This document shows positions 1-11,445 of a stretch of 64,000 bases of DNA, in pieces; the first letter of the stretch is position 1; each line of letters starts with the position of its first letter. Source of the DNA: Theobroma cacao (Eukaryota; Streptophyta; Magnoliopsida; Malvales; Malvaceae); assembly GCF_000208745.1 (NCBI RefSeq), contig NC_030856.1, forward strand, positions 8,935,285-8,999,284, given 5' to 3'. The notes under the pieces are model-generated. The model made no database searches, was not told the DNA's origin, and saw only the letters and a list, made by a program, of their open reading frames with translations. The position numbers and the translations under genes were made by a program.

Positions 1-1730
1 AAGCAACTGAATGTTTCCTCTGGAAAAGGAACTCTTGTAGCTCAATGGAACTTTTATGTTTGACTATCTGGTAAATCTGGTTGATTTTTAGCTTCTGCTA
101 TTAAATGATGGTGAAGAAATGTGAAAAAGATCCAGCTTAATTCTCCTTAATTAATTAATTACTCTCATGGGAAATTAAGGTTAGCTGAGAAGATGCTATC
201 CACTTCAAATCTTTACAACCCAGCTTGGAAACCTTTACAGGGAATCAGATAGTACTCCTTAATCTTTAAGTCTTTAATTATTAACCTTTTGCTTTTCTTT
301 TCTTGCTTTTTTTCCCTGATGATTCTTTCTTTTATTCAACTTTAGAGGGTCTTTATAGGAAAAACATTCTAACTAATCAGGGAATCAGCAAGATACAAAT
401 CAGATCTTGATATGGGAAAATATATAGATATATCAAAAAGGAACTTTTTCCCTAGAGGCTTTAGTGTCCCAAAAGGACCATGCCAACCAAACTTCATATC
501 TATCTTCCCAGGACATGTGCAAGAGGAGAATCACTGGGGCTACCAATAAAACTTGGTCTGCCCTTACTTTTGTGTCTCATTTTACCTTCTTTTTATAATT
601 TGATGTCACATGTTCGGTAAATTTTTATTCATTAACGTTAATTTTAGTGCTGGTAATTGTTATTTTTTCTACCACTGTTAGATATTAACATAATAGTTCT
701 AGGTAAAAAAGCCAAGAAGCTGGATGACTTTGGCCCTAGGTAAATCTAATATAAAATGGTGAAAATTTTTTGAGGGATTAAAAGGTCATTGCTCCTTTCC
801 ATTGCCATTTTAAATTAAATTTTGTTTTTCCTTTTTTGAAATACTTTTAAATATTGAATGCTAACTTCTCATGTTTTACTCCTTTGAAATTTTTTTTTTT
901 ATCTTTATTTTTTTATTTTCTTATTAATTTCACTGATATTAAGATATTAAGACAAGGCCTATCGAGTATCCATCACAATCAGGGACTAAAATGTCAAAAA
1001 GGTTAATTTTTATTGCAAAAAATAGTTATCTACATCTACTTATTAGTGAAGCTCTACATCTACTTTGACTATATATATGATCTCATGATTATATCTTTGA
1101 GAACCGACATAACAGCTCTAACCCAAATCTAAGACATATGGACTGGAAGAAAAAAGTATAGCAGGAAAAAAAATTGAGGAAAGTTCTATCTATTTTTCAG
1201 TTTAATAATGGTCGACATCAATGCGTGGGACCTTACCCTACATATGCAACCCGTGATTATTATATTGTATTGAGAAAAAATAATGTATATTGTCAAATAT
1301 TCAAGAGAAACCTTATATTAAAAGGATTCATAAGTGTTGCTCAAGAAACACGAGGGTATTCACCTTAAAAAAGGAAATCCAATTATATGTTCTAATTTTC
1401 AACCCTTCACACTTGCATGGTGCTACCCTAAAGAAAAGGGGATCACTGATGTTTAGCTGATATTTATTTGAGTAGTTTAGTTACTAGGTTAATGTATTTT
1501 CAGCCAAATTTTGCATATAAGTCCTTTGCTCTCATCTTATGCTGATGGGGTAATGTAATACTCTAACCCAGTGCTATATGGGCTATGGGTAGTACAGATA
1601 ATTGCCACCCTAGTGGTCGTTTGCTTGATCCGGTGTGTGGGCTTGTTTTTTACTGATCAAACCTTCCTTTACATTTACATTTTGCACATAACTCAGTGGG
1701 TTCTATCAAGATCTTAATATGCTCATTGCC
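1..1730. other. Intergenic, no gene seen
   Basis: AT-rich sequence with short homopolymer runs. The only open frame over 60 codons (about 1174-1368) starts at TTG and resembles nothing I recognise. I see no coding pattern, RNA gene or clear repeat boundary here. Confidence 0.6.
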
Positions 1731-1734
1731 AAAT

Positions 1735-2280
1735 TCTGATGGGGAGAAGGTTCTGATCGTAAAAGAAGACATTGGTTTTTTGTTGGAACGATCTGTGTTT
1801 GTCAAAGAAAAATGGTGACCTTGGTTTCCGGGATTTTGATTTTCGAAAGTGTCAATCTGACTTCATTGGGAAAGCAATGTTGGCGTTTGGTGCATCATAC
1901 AGATACTATATATCTGGTATAAGGTTTAGATATCGCGTTAACGGGTTATATAATTCTTCTCCGGTTTTAGACAAGTCTATTGGGAGGGAGAAGTGTTTCG
2001 TTAATGGAGGGCTGTCAATGTGCATTTTGTGGTGTTAAGAGATCCTAACCCCACACAAATTCCCTCATACGGGGCTCTATTCAATATCAGGCTCTTCATA
2101 CGAACTACTCATATCGCTGAGTCCATAGTCCTGCGAGACTTGGTGGCATGGTATATTTGCGATCCAATTATTGTCGATGGGCCCCCAACCGATTTTGACC
2201 CAAAGTCGATTTTTGGCCTTTGGAGGTGCGTTTGTGCTGCTATCCCAAACAATTTTGTGAGTTGTACATGTCACGATTGA
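1735..2280 (+). mobile_element. LINE (non-LTR retrotransposon) remnant, end of reverse transcriptase region
   Basis: Read in two frames, the segment gives WGEGSDRKRRHW, then WNDLCLSKKNGDLGFRDFDF. This is the conserved stretch just after the reverse transcriptase core of plant LINEs (usual pattern W..LC.PK..GGLGFRDF). A one-base frame change lies between the two parts near 1780. Downstream text to about 2280 is weaker but still fits the following LINE region, with a PSYG-type segment. It is a broken fragment with stops and no start, so it is not a gene. Confidence 0.7.
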
Positions 2281-2284
2281 GACA

Positions 2285-3158
2285 CCCCCCGCAATTTTAA
2301 AATTTTTATAATTTATCGTTATTTTTTGAAATTTTATAATTTTGCCCTTACAAAAATTTTAAAATTTTTCTAACATACTTTTTTTTTTGTAATTTTATAA
2401 GTTTGCCTCTACAATAATTTTTTGCTTGGTGAGATGCCTAACAATAATTAATCAACAAATAATTTTAATACTTACTATTACAAGAATTGGGTTCCAAATT
2501 TAATGAAAATGTGGTGGAATTGCTCACTTTTGGTACAGTTTTGGACCCTCAGAATGATTTCAAATCGTTTGATGTTGAAAGTCTATACAACCTAAGAAAT
2601 AAATATTACCTTGATCACTTTACTGAGCATGATAAAATGCATCTAAGCTATCAATTGGAACTATTTTAGCTTGACATTATTCATAATCAGGCTTCGAACA
2701 ATGTATTACACTTTTTGAGCTATGTTAAGTGTTGAAGAAGATAAGAATGGAAAAAAATTACTTCCTTATTGATAGATTGTTCTGACTTGTCTTGATTTCT
2801 CTAGTTTCCACTGCAACATTATAAAGTGCATTTTTTATTATGAAACTCATTAAGAATGAGACTCGTAGTAGAATGTCAGATGATTTTCTTATAAATTTGT
2901 TGATCATTCTCATTGAAAAGGAAATCTTTCAAAACTTTAACATTGATTCAATGATAGATGCCTTCAACTCTATAAAAGACCATCGAGCTCAATTAAAAAT
3001 TTCCAATCTTAGCATGTAATAGTTGTTAAAAATATGTTTTTATTTTCCATCTAAGGTATTTTATATTTTTTTTAAACATTGAACTTATAGTATAAATGTT
3101 TTACAAACATTGTAGTTGCCCCTCCAAACATGAAATCCTAGCTTTGCCATTGGATTGG
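2285..3158 (+). mobile_element. hAT transposon relic (TTF/zinc-finger-MYM-like transposase C-terminus)
   Basis: 2487-2669 encodes a piece of the hAT transposase C-terminal half (FNENVVELLTFGTVLDPQ, then DHFTEHDK). About 2883-3000 gives DFLINLLIILIEKEI followed by NIDSMIDAFNSIKDHRAQL, the usual end of the hATC dimerisation region in the plant TTF-type family. Stops and frame changes separate the pieces. The 5' part (2285-2440) is UTR-like and joins almost directly to the C-terminal region, so the zinc finger and catalytic core are deleted. A TIR-like end (tagctttgccattg) lies near 3141-3154. Confidence 0.72.
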
Positions 3159-3655
3159 ACTCTTATGATATAACATTGTCGTACTATAGTAACAAGCCAA
3201 GATAAACCAAACTTTAATGCTAATTCTGCGGTGATATATATATGTGATGGTCGATAATCAATTTTATACATTTTTTAATGTAAAAGATTGACAACTGTAA
3301 AACATATTGACAACTGTAAAACATATGACTCATGTCATTGCTTACTTAGTGTGAACAAGTAAGTTGTTCATAGTTGTCAATCTTGTACATCCAAAAATGT
3401 ATGGAATTGATTATCAACAACCACATATATATATATGTCATTGCAGAATTAGCATTGAAGTCTAGTTTATCGTGGCTTGTTACTATAGTACAATGGTGTT
3501 ATATCATAGGAGTCCAATCCAATGGCGGAACCAGGATTTCGTGTTTGGAGGGACAAATACAATGTTTGTAAAACAGTTATACTAGAAGTTCAATGTTTGA
3601 TAGAAATATAAATTAACTTAGATGGAAAATAAAGACATTTTTAACAACTATTAAA
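3020..3655. repeat. Imperfect inverted repeat of about 300 bp arms around position 3340
   Basis: The hAT 3' tail and its flank on the left (3020-3330) reappear as the reverse complement on the right (3350-3650): for example gataatcaattttataca on the left against tggaattgattatcaac on the right, and the TIR-like ccattggattgg against ccaatccaatgg. The left arm also holds a 22-bp tandem duplication around ttgacaactgtaaaacata. The right arm stops where an LTR fragment begins. The same flank-plus-tail unit occurs a third time at 7960-8120. Confidence 0.75.
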
Positions 3656-4482
3656 TACATCAATCCAATTACAAAGATGAAATTACCATTTTACATTTTA
3701 TGTCAATTTTGTCTTGTAGTCTCAAATTTCATCCAATTAGAAATTCAACACTCTAGATCTAATCTTTTGAGTATATAGATATGATGAGTAGCTAATTTAT
3801 CAATCTATTAGACCCAGATTAATCACCAATCTTCCTGAAATCACTAAAAGTGATGTTAATGCTATGAATTCTGTTATTTGGATATATGTTCTCATATGTT
3901 CATCTCAACTATAATCTCAAAATACGAAGCATAGATCAACGCTTTTATGATGATCATGCTCATGGTAAATCAAAGATTATAATGAGATTAAATACGAGTC
4001 CACTATCCATTAGGATTTCGGTTCTACTATAAGCAAATGCATAAGTGTGAGATCAAGATTTAAGTAACGATTAAACTTAAATTTGATTTTGACATGATTG
4101 CAGTTTATGTTATAGTGTTATTACTCGAAGTCAACCATTTCGATGATTTGAGACTCATCATTTCCTTGAAGTGAATCACATTTATTTCGTTGGAAGTAAT
4201 CTAGACATTATAACCTTTACACAATAAAGTGATCAACTTTTATTATATAGCTGTGAATAATTTTTAGATTCAATTAAAAACATGTCTCCTATGTGTAACT
4301 CTTCATACAAATGTATTTTAATATCTCAATAAAATCATGGTACCTTAATAACTAGATAATGAATGCTTACTTAAAACAAACTCTTCATCTTATTATTAAC
4401 ATATACTTTCATTACAAATTTAATGAAATTAGGCATGAGAATATACTTGCTTTCCAAAGCACCATATTTTCAAAATTTCTAA
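3656..4482 (-). repeat. LTR fragment, same family as the 45943-48144 element
   Basis: This segment aligns through its length with about 47333-48144: tagctaatttatcaat, gatgatcatgctcatggtaaa and ttactcgaagtca occur in both at matching spacing. Its right end (ttcaaaatttctaaca) matches the end of the complete element, where it is the TG-type terminus read on the - strand. The outer part of the LTR is missing on the left. No coding capacity. Confidence 0.75.
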
Positions 4483-4907
4483 CAACTATTCAGTAGCAAT
4501 AATGACAATTGATAGAGGTTGTCAAAGGTCTCGAACAAAGGGTGCACATGCAGCTAACAAGTACCAGGAAGCCACACCTTGTAACTTTCAAACCATGCGA
4601 TTTGACCAACAAAGTTTTGGCATTGGATTGATGACCCAAATGCCAAGCTTAAACCCCTCATGTCCTATGTTTCTTGTAAATAGAGATACCATGCACAGGA
4701 GAGCTGTGTACTTGGACGTCAAAGGCCAGCAACAAGCTAGACATCCACATGATAAAACACGCTGCAACTTGAAGGTGTTTTTCAGAGACAGCCAATGTGA
4801 GGCTACCTCAATCTCACCCACGACTATCGTGAGGAACCCATTGAAGATTTATGGTGTAGGGAAGCCACAAGGCAACGAAGGCGTTACCTAGATCGAGTGG
4901 GGGAGAA
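4483..4907 (+). mobile_element. LTR retrotransposon internal 3' end with polypurine tract
   Basis: An open frame at 4502-4891 has no recognisable domain. What supports retrotransposon origin is the purine run agtgggggagaa (4896-4907), directly abutting a TG-starting LTR at 4908, the normal order of polypurine tract then 3' LTR. The rest of the element is missing to the left, where an unrelated LTR fragment abuts. Confidence 0.55.
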
Positions 4908-5606
4908 TGTCAAGGTCTACAGAACCGTGACATGCACAGCCTATAAGACTAGTTGGGGCAAAACACAAACAAGTGCTGCACACATCTTAAGGCTAGAAAT
5001 CAACCCTAGACCAATATTGATTGGAGGCCCATTGACAATCATTAGGTCGCAAACATGTCACACTACCTAGTCTCCTCGAACTGTGTGCCCAACAACATAG
5101 GAAGTTTACATAAAGAGTCCAATGTTGAATACAACACCATATGAGGGAATTCGTGTAAGGTTAGAATTTCTTGTGTAATTATTTATTTTACTTGCACTAG
5201 GACTTTAGGCTAGTGTGTGCTCTAATAGGTTTAGGACACCTATTTCATTTAAATCTATTGTTATCTACTCTAATTGTATAAAACTACAAGAAGTAGAGAT
5301 GTTTTAATATTAGGAAAGCCTTATTATAAATAGGACCTTTAGGCATTAGTTGTAGACAATAGAGTTAATTATCCTAGTAGTTAGACATTCAAACATTCTT
5401 GCATTCATAGATTATTTGCTTAAAATCTTAGATATTTGTTTCTCTTAAGAATAATACAATTATTTTTTCCCAAAATCATTTTTTCAAGTTTTATTTATAT
5501 TGCTTTTGGATTATATCACAATACTCTGAGTTAGACTTGCTTAGAGTTTTTGTCCCAAGTCTTTAAGTGTCGTGCAGATCTTAACTAAAGTTCTAATCCC
5601 GCGACA
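4908..5606 (+). repeat. 3' LTR of a retrotransposon
   Basis: Begins TGTCAAGG and ends CGCGACA, giving matched TGTC/GACA ends and a length of 699 bp. A TATA-like tataaatagg lies at 5325-5334 with an AT-rich 3' part behind it, as in a plant LTR promoter and R/U5 region. A polypurine tract precedes it. No second LTR was found in the window, so this is the surviving 3' end of a truncated element. Confidence 0.6.
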
Positions 5607-6240
5607 AGGGCCCCCACTAGCCCCCCTCCTCTCTGTGTCTAGTCCTATCTTGATTATATCGTGTTACGTTGAGGGTACTGAGGGTCAAAAGTCAGCTAGA
5701 GTACTCTAACGTACATTTAGTGTTATAAACTACTTGTCCATGATTTATCACGTTTCCCAGCGCCAATCTTTGTATTCGGAGTTATTCATTAATAATGGTG
5801 AAAAGATAGAACGAATTTATCATTCGAGTAAATTTACATTAATAATATCAATAAAGATCCGGAGATTGTTGTTGAGTAGCAGTTACATGCATTGATTCTT
5901 CAAGTCGTAAATTAGACCTCAGCTAAACCATCATTGTTAGGATTGGATTTTTGGATGCCCTCTTCTGATTTTAGTGGGTGCATAATATTTTGTGCAGATT
6001 TGCTTTGGTCGGCCCCCACATGCTGACAATCTCTTTACATGTTAATTAATTCTTCAACTACTTATTGATACAATTAATATTCACAGACCAGGAACTTGAA
6101 CCCCACAAAGCACGTGTGCTTACCCTAATTTGTCAAAAATTTAAAAGAAAGCAACAATGATATCTTATTTGTTAGATTAACGAAGTTAAAATATATTTTT
6201 TTTCATAAAATAACTCGTAATTAAGTATTTAATTCTTATC
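5607..6240. repeat. Dispersed repeat, copy 1 (about 635 bp)
   Basis: Near-collinear with 9015-9660. Shared stretches include ggagttattcatta, taaatttacattaataatat, gatccggagatt, attggatttttggatgccct-type text and tttacatgttaattaattct. The start is C-rich (gcccccactagcccccctcc). No protein is encoded. The second copy directly abuts a hAT relic, so this may be part of a larger non-autonomous element. Confidence 0.75.
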
Positions 6241-6274
6241 ACGTGTGTGTTTTTTGATTTATTATTTTGAAGTG

Positions 6275-6515
6275 TTTCATGGGAGGGCTGTCAATGTACA
6301 TTTGTGGTGTGAGGGATGGATTCATGAACACGCAGCTTGCTTTAGACCCCAAAGGAAGGATCCTCCGTTGCTGGCAGCTGCTTGGAGAAGGGATTTGGTG
6401 CAACCTGTGACTGCTCCTGGACATGTTGATTTTATGTTGCGTATGGCTCTTAGTATTCGACGATCAACTGATACATTGATTTGGAGTGAGAGTTCCTGGT
6501 GATGTGCTGCTGTTT
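6275..6515 (+). mobile_element. LINE remnant, region after reverse transcriptase
   Basis: The + strand frame reads GRAVNVHLWCEGWIHEH, then DLVQPVTAPG, then LRMALSIRRSTDTLIWSESS. This fits the plant LINE segment with the pattern (G.)V.IW..PWI, then DLV..F...D...ILR.PLS....DTLIW.., before the zinc-finger domain. It is only about 80 codons, has no plausible start and is followed by stops. The opening gggctgtcaatgt is shared with the LINE scrap near 2010, so both may come from one family. Confidence 0.6.
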
Positions 6516-7513
6516 TAATGCAAGACATGATAAAAGTAGTGGCGCTGTAGGATATCCCATGTAGCGCGGTCCAATGCATGGTGATGCTGAGATTACGTCT
6601 TTTGTTGTCAGGGGTTCTATTTGGCACCTGGTAAATGGAGGTTGTAGCCAGCAGACTTATAATTATGCAAGGAGGCGAAGGAATTAAATTATGATGTTCG
6701 GTAGTTTTCGGGAACGGAGAGGATTGGTTTCACATCGAGATTGCCACCCTCCTGCCTGCGCAATTAAAAGCTGTGTAAATGGTCATTTTGGTATTAAAAT
6801 TTTAAAAATATTAGAAAATCAAATTTATTTTATGAAAAAAAAATCAAATTAATATACTTAATTGAAACGAAAAATCAATCTATTTCCATCTGTTTTAAAA
6901 AAATGTATTATAATAAACTTTTTTTTAACATTTTATCCAATTTTAAGATACAATATAAAAATATAAATTTTAACATACTCAAGTAAATTCAAAAATAACT
7001 ATCTAAAATTATTATTGAATAAAGTAAAAAATACCCTTAATATATATGATATTAAATTTTCAATAATTAAGGGTTGAAATTTTTCAAATCAAAAACCAAA
7101 CCAAATGCTCTAAATTAATCAAACATCTTAAATCGAACACCTCAAAAATCGTTCCAATTAAATAAAAAAAAATCAAACTTACTTCGAACATGTACGATTC
7201 AAAATGATTTTACTCACCCCGACACTTACTGATACAAGTCAACTACCCTCTTAGCTTCTCCAATTCTTCTCCCACAATCTCTATCCGGCACTTGTTAGGC
7301 GTTTCTATATAATTTGATTTACTGTTGTTAACCTTTGCCATTATTTTGTTTAAGTCAAAAGAAAATTTGTTATGATTTGAAAGATGCTTATCTTAGATGC
7401 TTAACTTTTTTTCTAATTAAATCACGCAGAATTAATGGTCTCTTATAAATTAGATGGAACTACTATCAAAATTTTATTATATGGTTCAAACACCATGACT
7501 AGTTATGAATTTT

Positions 7514-7550
<37 letters not shown>

Positions 7551-7959
7551 GGGTGATTATTATAAGCGACTGAAAGGATATATTGTCCAACTGAAACAGA
7601 CCGATATATTATAAAAAAAAACTTAAAGAGACTTTTATATCTTCATAATATATATATATATATTGGGAAGACAAAGGAGGCAAGTTATCCACAGAAGCAT
7701 GGTGTGGTTTATGTTCATCACGGATAGCCATCACTTCACCAATAATCAAATTTACTCCACTGCTTCTTTCTTTATTGTTGATAGACTAGGAAAAAGTGGG
7801 TGGTGGATGGGCAGGTTAATAATGCCTTCATGGTCAAACTCAAAGTAGTTTGAATATGATATAATATTAAATATAAACTATGTTTGAGTTAGGCATTTCT
7901 CCTTTAGGCTAGTCGTTAGTATAAAATTATTTACTCATATTAAATAAATAATGATATGA
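6516..7959. other. Intergenic, AT-rich, with (TA)n microsatellite
   Basis: No convincing coding sequence. A pure TA dinucleotide run of about 32 bp lies at 7516-7548 and a shorter one at 7648-7662. 6780-7200 is very AT-rich low-complexity sequence. Confidence 0.6.
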
Positions 7960-9014
7960 GTCATATATTCTACCGTTGTCAATCTTCTGTATTAAAAACG
8001 CGTGGAGTTGATTATCAATCGCCGCATATATATCACTATAGAATTAATGTTAGAAGTCTGGCTTCATTGTGGCTTGTTACTGTTGTACGACAATGTTATG
8101 CATAAAAGTTCAATCTAGTGATGGAATCAAGATTTTGCATTTGAAAAAGGTGAATACAATGTTTATAAAAGAGTCATACTAAATTTCAATATTTGATAAA
8201 AATAAAAAATAACTTAGATGGAAAAAATTCATATGAAAATTATATAAATAACTTCAACTACATGTTAAGTATAAACTAAAGATATTTTTTTAATAATTAT
8301 TACATGTTAAGATTATACATCTTTAATTGAGCTTGACGATCTTTCATAGAGTTGAAGGTTTCCATCATTGAATCAATGTCAAAGCCTGGAATGATTTTTT
8401 TTTTCAATGAAAATGATCAACAAATTTTTTAGAAAATCATATAACATTCTATTACGAGTCTCATTCTTAATGAATTTTATAGTAGAAAATGCATGTTATG
8501 ATGTTGTAGTGGAAATTGAAAGAGTCAAGATAAGCTAGATCAATCTGTCAACAAGGAAGTAAACTTTTGATATTTTCATATTTTTCAACACTTAACATAG
8601 CTTGGAAAAGTCTAAATATGAAGAATGTCAAGTTTGAATAGATCCAATTAATACTTTAGATGCATTTTACCATGCTCAGTAAAGTCATCAGGATAATATT
8701 TATTTGTAAAGTTGCAAATACTTTTAGTTTGAACATCAAACGATTCGAAATTATTTTAAGGGTTCAAAAATGTGCTAGAGTAACTCCACTACATTCTCAT
8801 TAAATTTGAAATCTAATTCTTGTAAGAGTGAGTCTATTAAAACTAATTGTTGATTAATTGTTGTAAGGCATCTCAATAAACAAAAAATTATTATAAAAAA
8901 AAATTATAAAATTTCAAAAACATAAAAATATGTTAGAAAAATTGAAAATTTTTGTAGATATGAAATTATAAAATTTCAAAAACTAATAGTAAATTATAAA
9001 AATTTTAAAATTGT
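7960..9014 (-). mobile_element. hAT relic, inverted relative to the one at 2285
   Basis: Read on the - strand, about 8325-8450 encodes NLLIIFIEKKI and DIDSMMETFNSMKDRQAQL, the hATC end; 8640-8860 corresponds to the DFTEHDK and LDPQ region. UTR-like A/T blocks (8880-9005) match 2290-2420 of the + strand relic. 7960-8118 matches the flank beyond the first relic, so the repeated unit is larger than the transposase tail. The catalytic core is missing and frames are broken. Confidence 0.7.
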
Positions 9015-9660
9015 TGGAGGCAGGGGCCAACTAGCCCCCTCCCTTCCACCTGTATTTCGATCTTTTATTAGGTTGTGTTACCAAGAGAGCATTAACAGTC
9101 AGAAGTTGACTAGAATATTTTATTCTACATTCAGTGCTGCAAGCTACCTGCCCACGATTTATTGTATTTTGCAGCACCGATCCTTATACATGGAGTTATT
9201 CATTAAAAATGGTGAAAAGATGGAATGATTTTATCATTTGAGTAAATTTACATTAATAATATCAACGAAGATCCGGAGATTACTGTTGAGTAGCAGTTAG
9301 CTGCATTGATTTTTCAAGTCGTAAATTACACCTCAGCTAAACCGTCGTGGCCAAGGTTGGATTTTTGGATGCCCTCTTTTGATTTTATTAGGGTAAATAA
9401 TATTTTGTGCAGATTTGCTTTGGTTAGACCCCACATTCTGACAATCTCTTTACATGTTAATTAATTCTTCAACTACTTATTGATACAATTAATATTCCCA
9501 GACCATAAACTTGAACCTCGCAATTCACGTGTGCTTACCCTAATTTGCCAAAAATTTAAAAGAAAGCAAAAATGAAATATCTTATTTGTTAGATTAACAA
9601 AGTTAAAGTATATTTTTTTCATAAAATAACTCATAATTAAATATTTAATTCTTATAAAAA
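9015..9660. repeat. Dispersed repeat, copy 2 (about 640 bp)
   Basis: Second copy of the 5607-6240 repeat in the same orientation. It starts in gggccaactagccccctccc, directly next to the hAT relic, and ends near the AT-rich ataactcataattaaatatt. Divergence between copies is visible as scattered substitutions and small indels. Confidence 0.75.
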
Positions 9661-11445
9661 AAAGTTTACTTAAAAGCCCTTTATAAGTTTTAATTTCTTA
9701 AATTCAATTTTTAAGGCATGTTAAAAATATTAAAAAGAAAGACATAGTAAGTCGTTTCACTTATATTTTTTTTTTCAAATTTTTGAAATAAAATGTAGAA
9801 TTTTTTCGATATACCATGACTCTATGTATTTGATCAAGTGTTGATGTAATTATACGGTCCATGATGGATTGAGGAAGGATTTCAATGTTTTTTATTTTAA
9901 TTTGTTTGGTGATGATTAATTATAATTTCTACAAGAAAAAGAAAGTATGCAAGTTTTCTTATAACCTTTACTCTAATGATATAGGATTGGCATATGGAAT
10001 TTATTTAGAATTTTCTTAAGAGAAGGATACATCGTTAATATCTTAATAATTGGCTACTTTTTGTATATTTTGAAGTGCAAAGTTACTTGGTTTAGTCAAA
10101 AAAATAAAAACTTTCCTACTAGGAAATTATTGTTGACAACCTAATTTTACTAATGTTTTGCATAATAATCAAACTTTGGACATTTAGGTAAAGATCCTTC
10201 CAATCGTTAGGATTTTAAATTCAATTTGAATATTTCGGATTTAAATTTTAAAAGGGGAATAGATTACTTTTCGTTTTATAAATTCTACAATTATATATAA
10301 AATAAAAAATTTATTTATTAATATATATATAAAGTATATATATTATGAATAAACGGGCTTAAATTTTTTTTATTACACAATTCTTTCCTTATTTTCTCAC
10401 CTTTGGATGACTTAATCACTTATAAAATGTGACTTCCCATCTCTCTTATTGGTTAATTTCTTTTATGATATCAACTAAGCTCTACCACAAAAAATTTAGA
10501 TGTTCAAATGCATAAAATATTGCATGAAAAATTATTATAAACATATTTTTCTTATGAGGAGGAATTAGGTTATATTTGTGTAAAATTAATTAATTTATCT
10601 TATTCTATGAATAATTCTAACTCGGTCATACATGTAAAATCTCAAATCAATCGAAAATATTATTTTTTATATTTATTTAGTGACAAAATTTTATTATATT
10701 AAATAAATAATTAAATGTTTTACATTTATTTTAAATTGGATATTCAAAATCTAAATAAATAAAGTATAAAATCTTACCTATAGATTCATCAAATATATAC
10801 AATAAAAGGTGCAAGGGAATTTTTTTTTTGGTTATTATCATCACATGATTATTTAATGAGAATGGCCAACAAGAATCAGACACGTGGCTAAGAAAAACAG
10901 TTCTCTATGGATCACTCAATTGTAAGAGGGAGGGAGAGAAAGAAAAATAGTACATGGCTCTTGTTTTGACCACCAATGCCGAGTTGCTATGAGACCTCTC
11001 GATTTTGACCCACAGATAATCTTAAGGCCGTTTATTTTTTTTCATTTCCATGATTTTCCCTCACAAACTCTTCATTGAACTGATAAGCAGAGTAGGACAA
11101 AAGTACAAAAGCTCCCATGTGGGTTCTTTTCATCCACCCAAATTTATTTGAGCACTTCTAAGCTTTGGAGTACATTTTCTTCTAAGTGAAAGGGAACCTG
11201 CTTTCTATCCTTTTTTGGTTTTTAATTTGAAGACACCCCTTTTGAGCTCTTTTGAAGTTGTTTTACAGTTTTTTGTTGAATACCCAGTTTTTGTTTCTGC
11301 TTGGTTTCTCCATTTCACTGGTTGTTTTTATGGGAAATTGACAAAAGATTTGATTTCTATTTTTGGGCTTTTGATATAAGGAGCGAAACTTTTGCAGTTT
11401 TGCCTTTCTTGTTTTTTCCTTTTCTTCTGGGTGTTGGTATTAAGA
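9661..11445. other. Intergenic plus presumed promoter and 5' leader of the synthase gene
   Basis: 9661-10850 is AT-rich with no gene. From about 10850 the base composition becomes more balanced and pyrimidine-rich stretches appear (11150-11445), as in a plant leader. No TATA box was chosen with confidence. The start codon at 11446 is the first ATG in frame with the conserved protein. Confidence 0.45.

Noticed and set aside
4502..4891. 129-codon frame as a host gene
   Set aside because: It runs into a polypurine tract and LTR, so it is retrotransposon-internal; no domain recognised.
7516..7548. CRISPR-like or origin-like short repeats
   Set aside because: The tract is a plain TA microsatellite in plant nuclear DNA; no spacer-repeat structure anywhere in the window.
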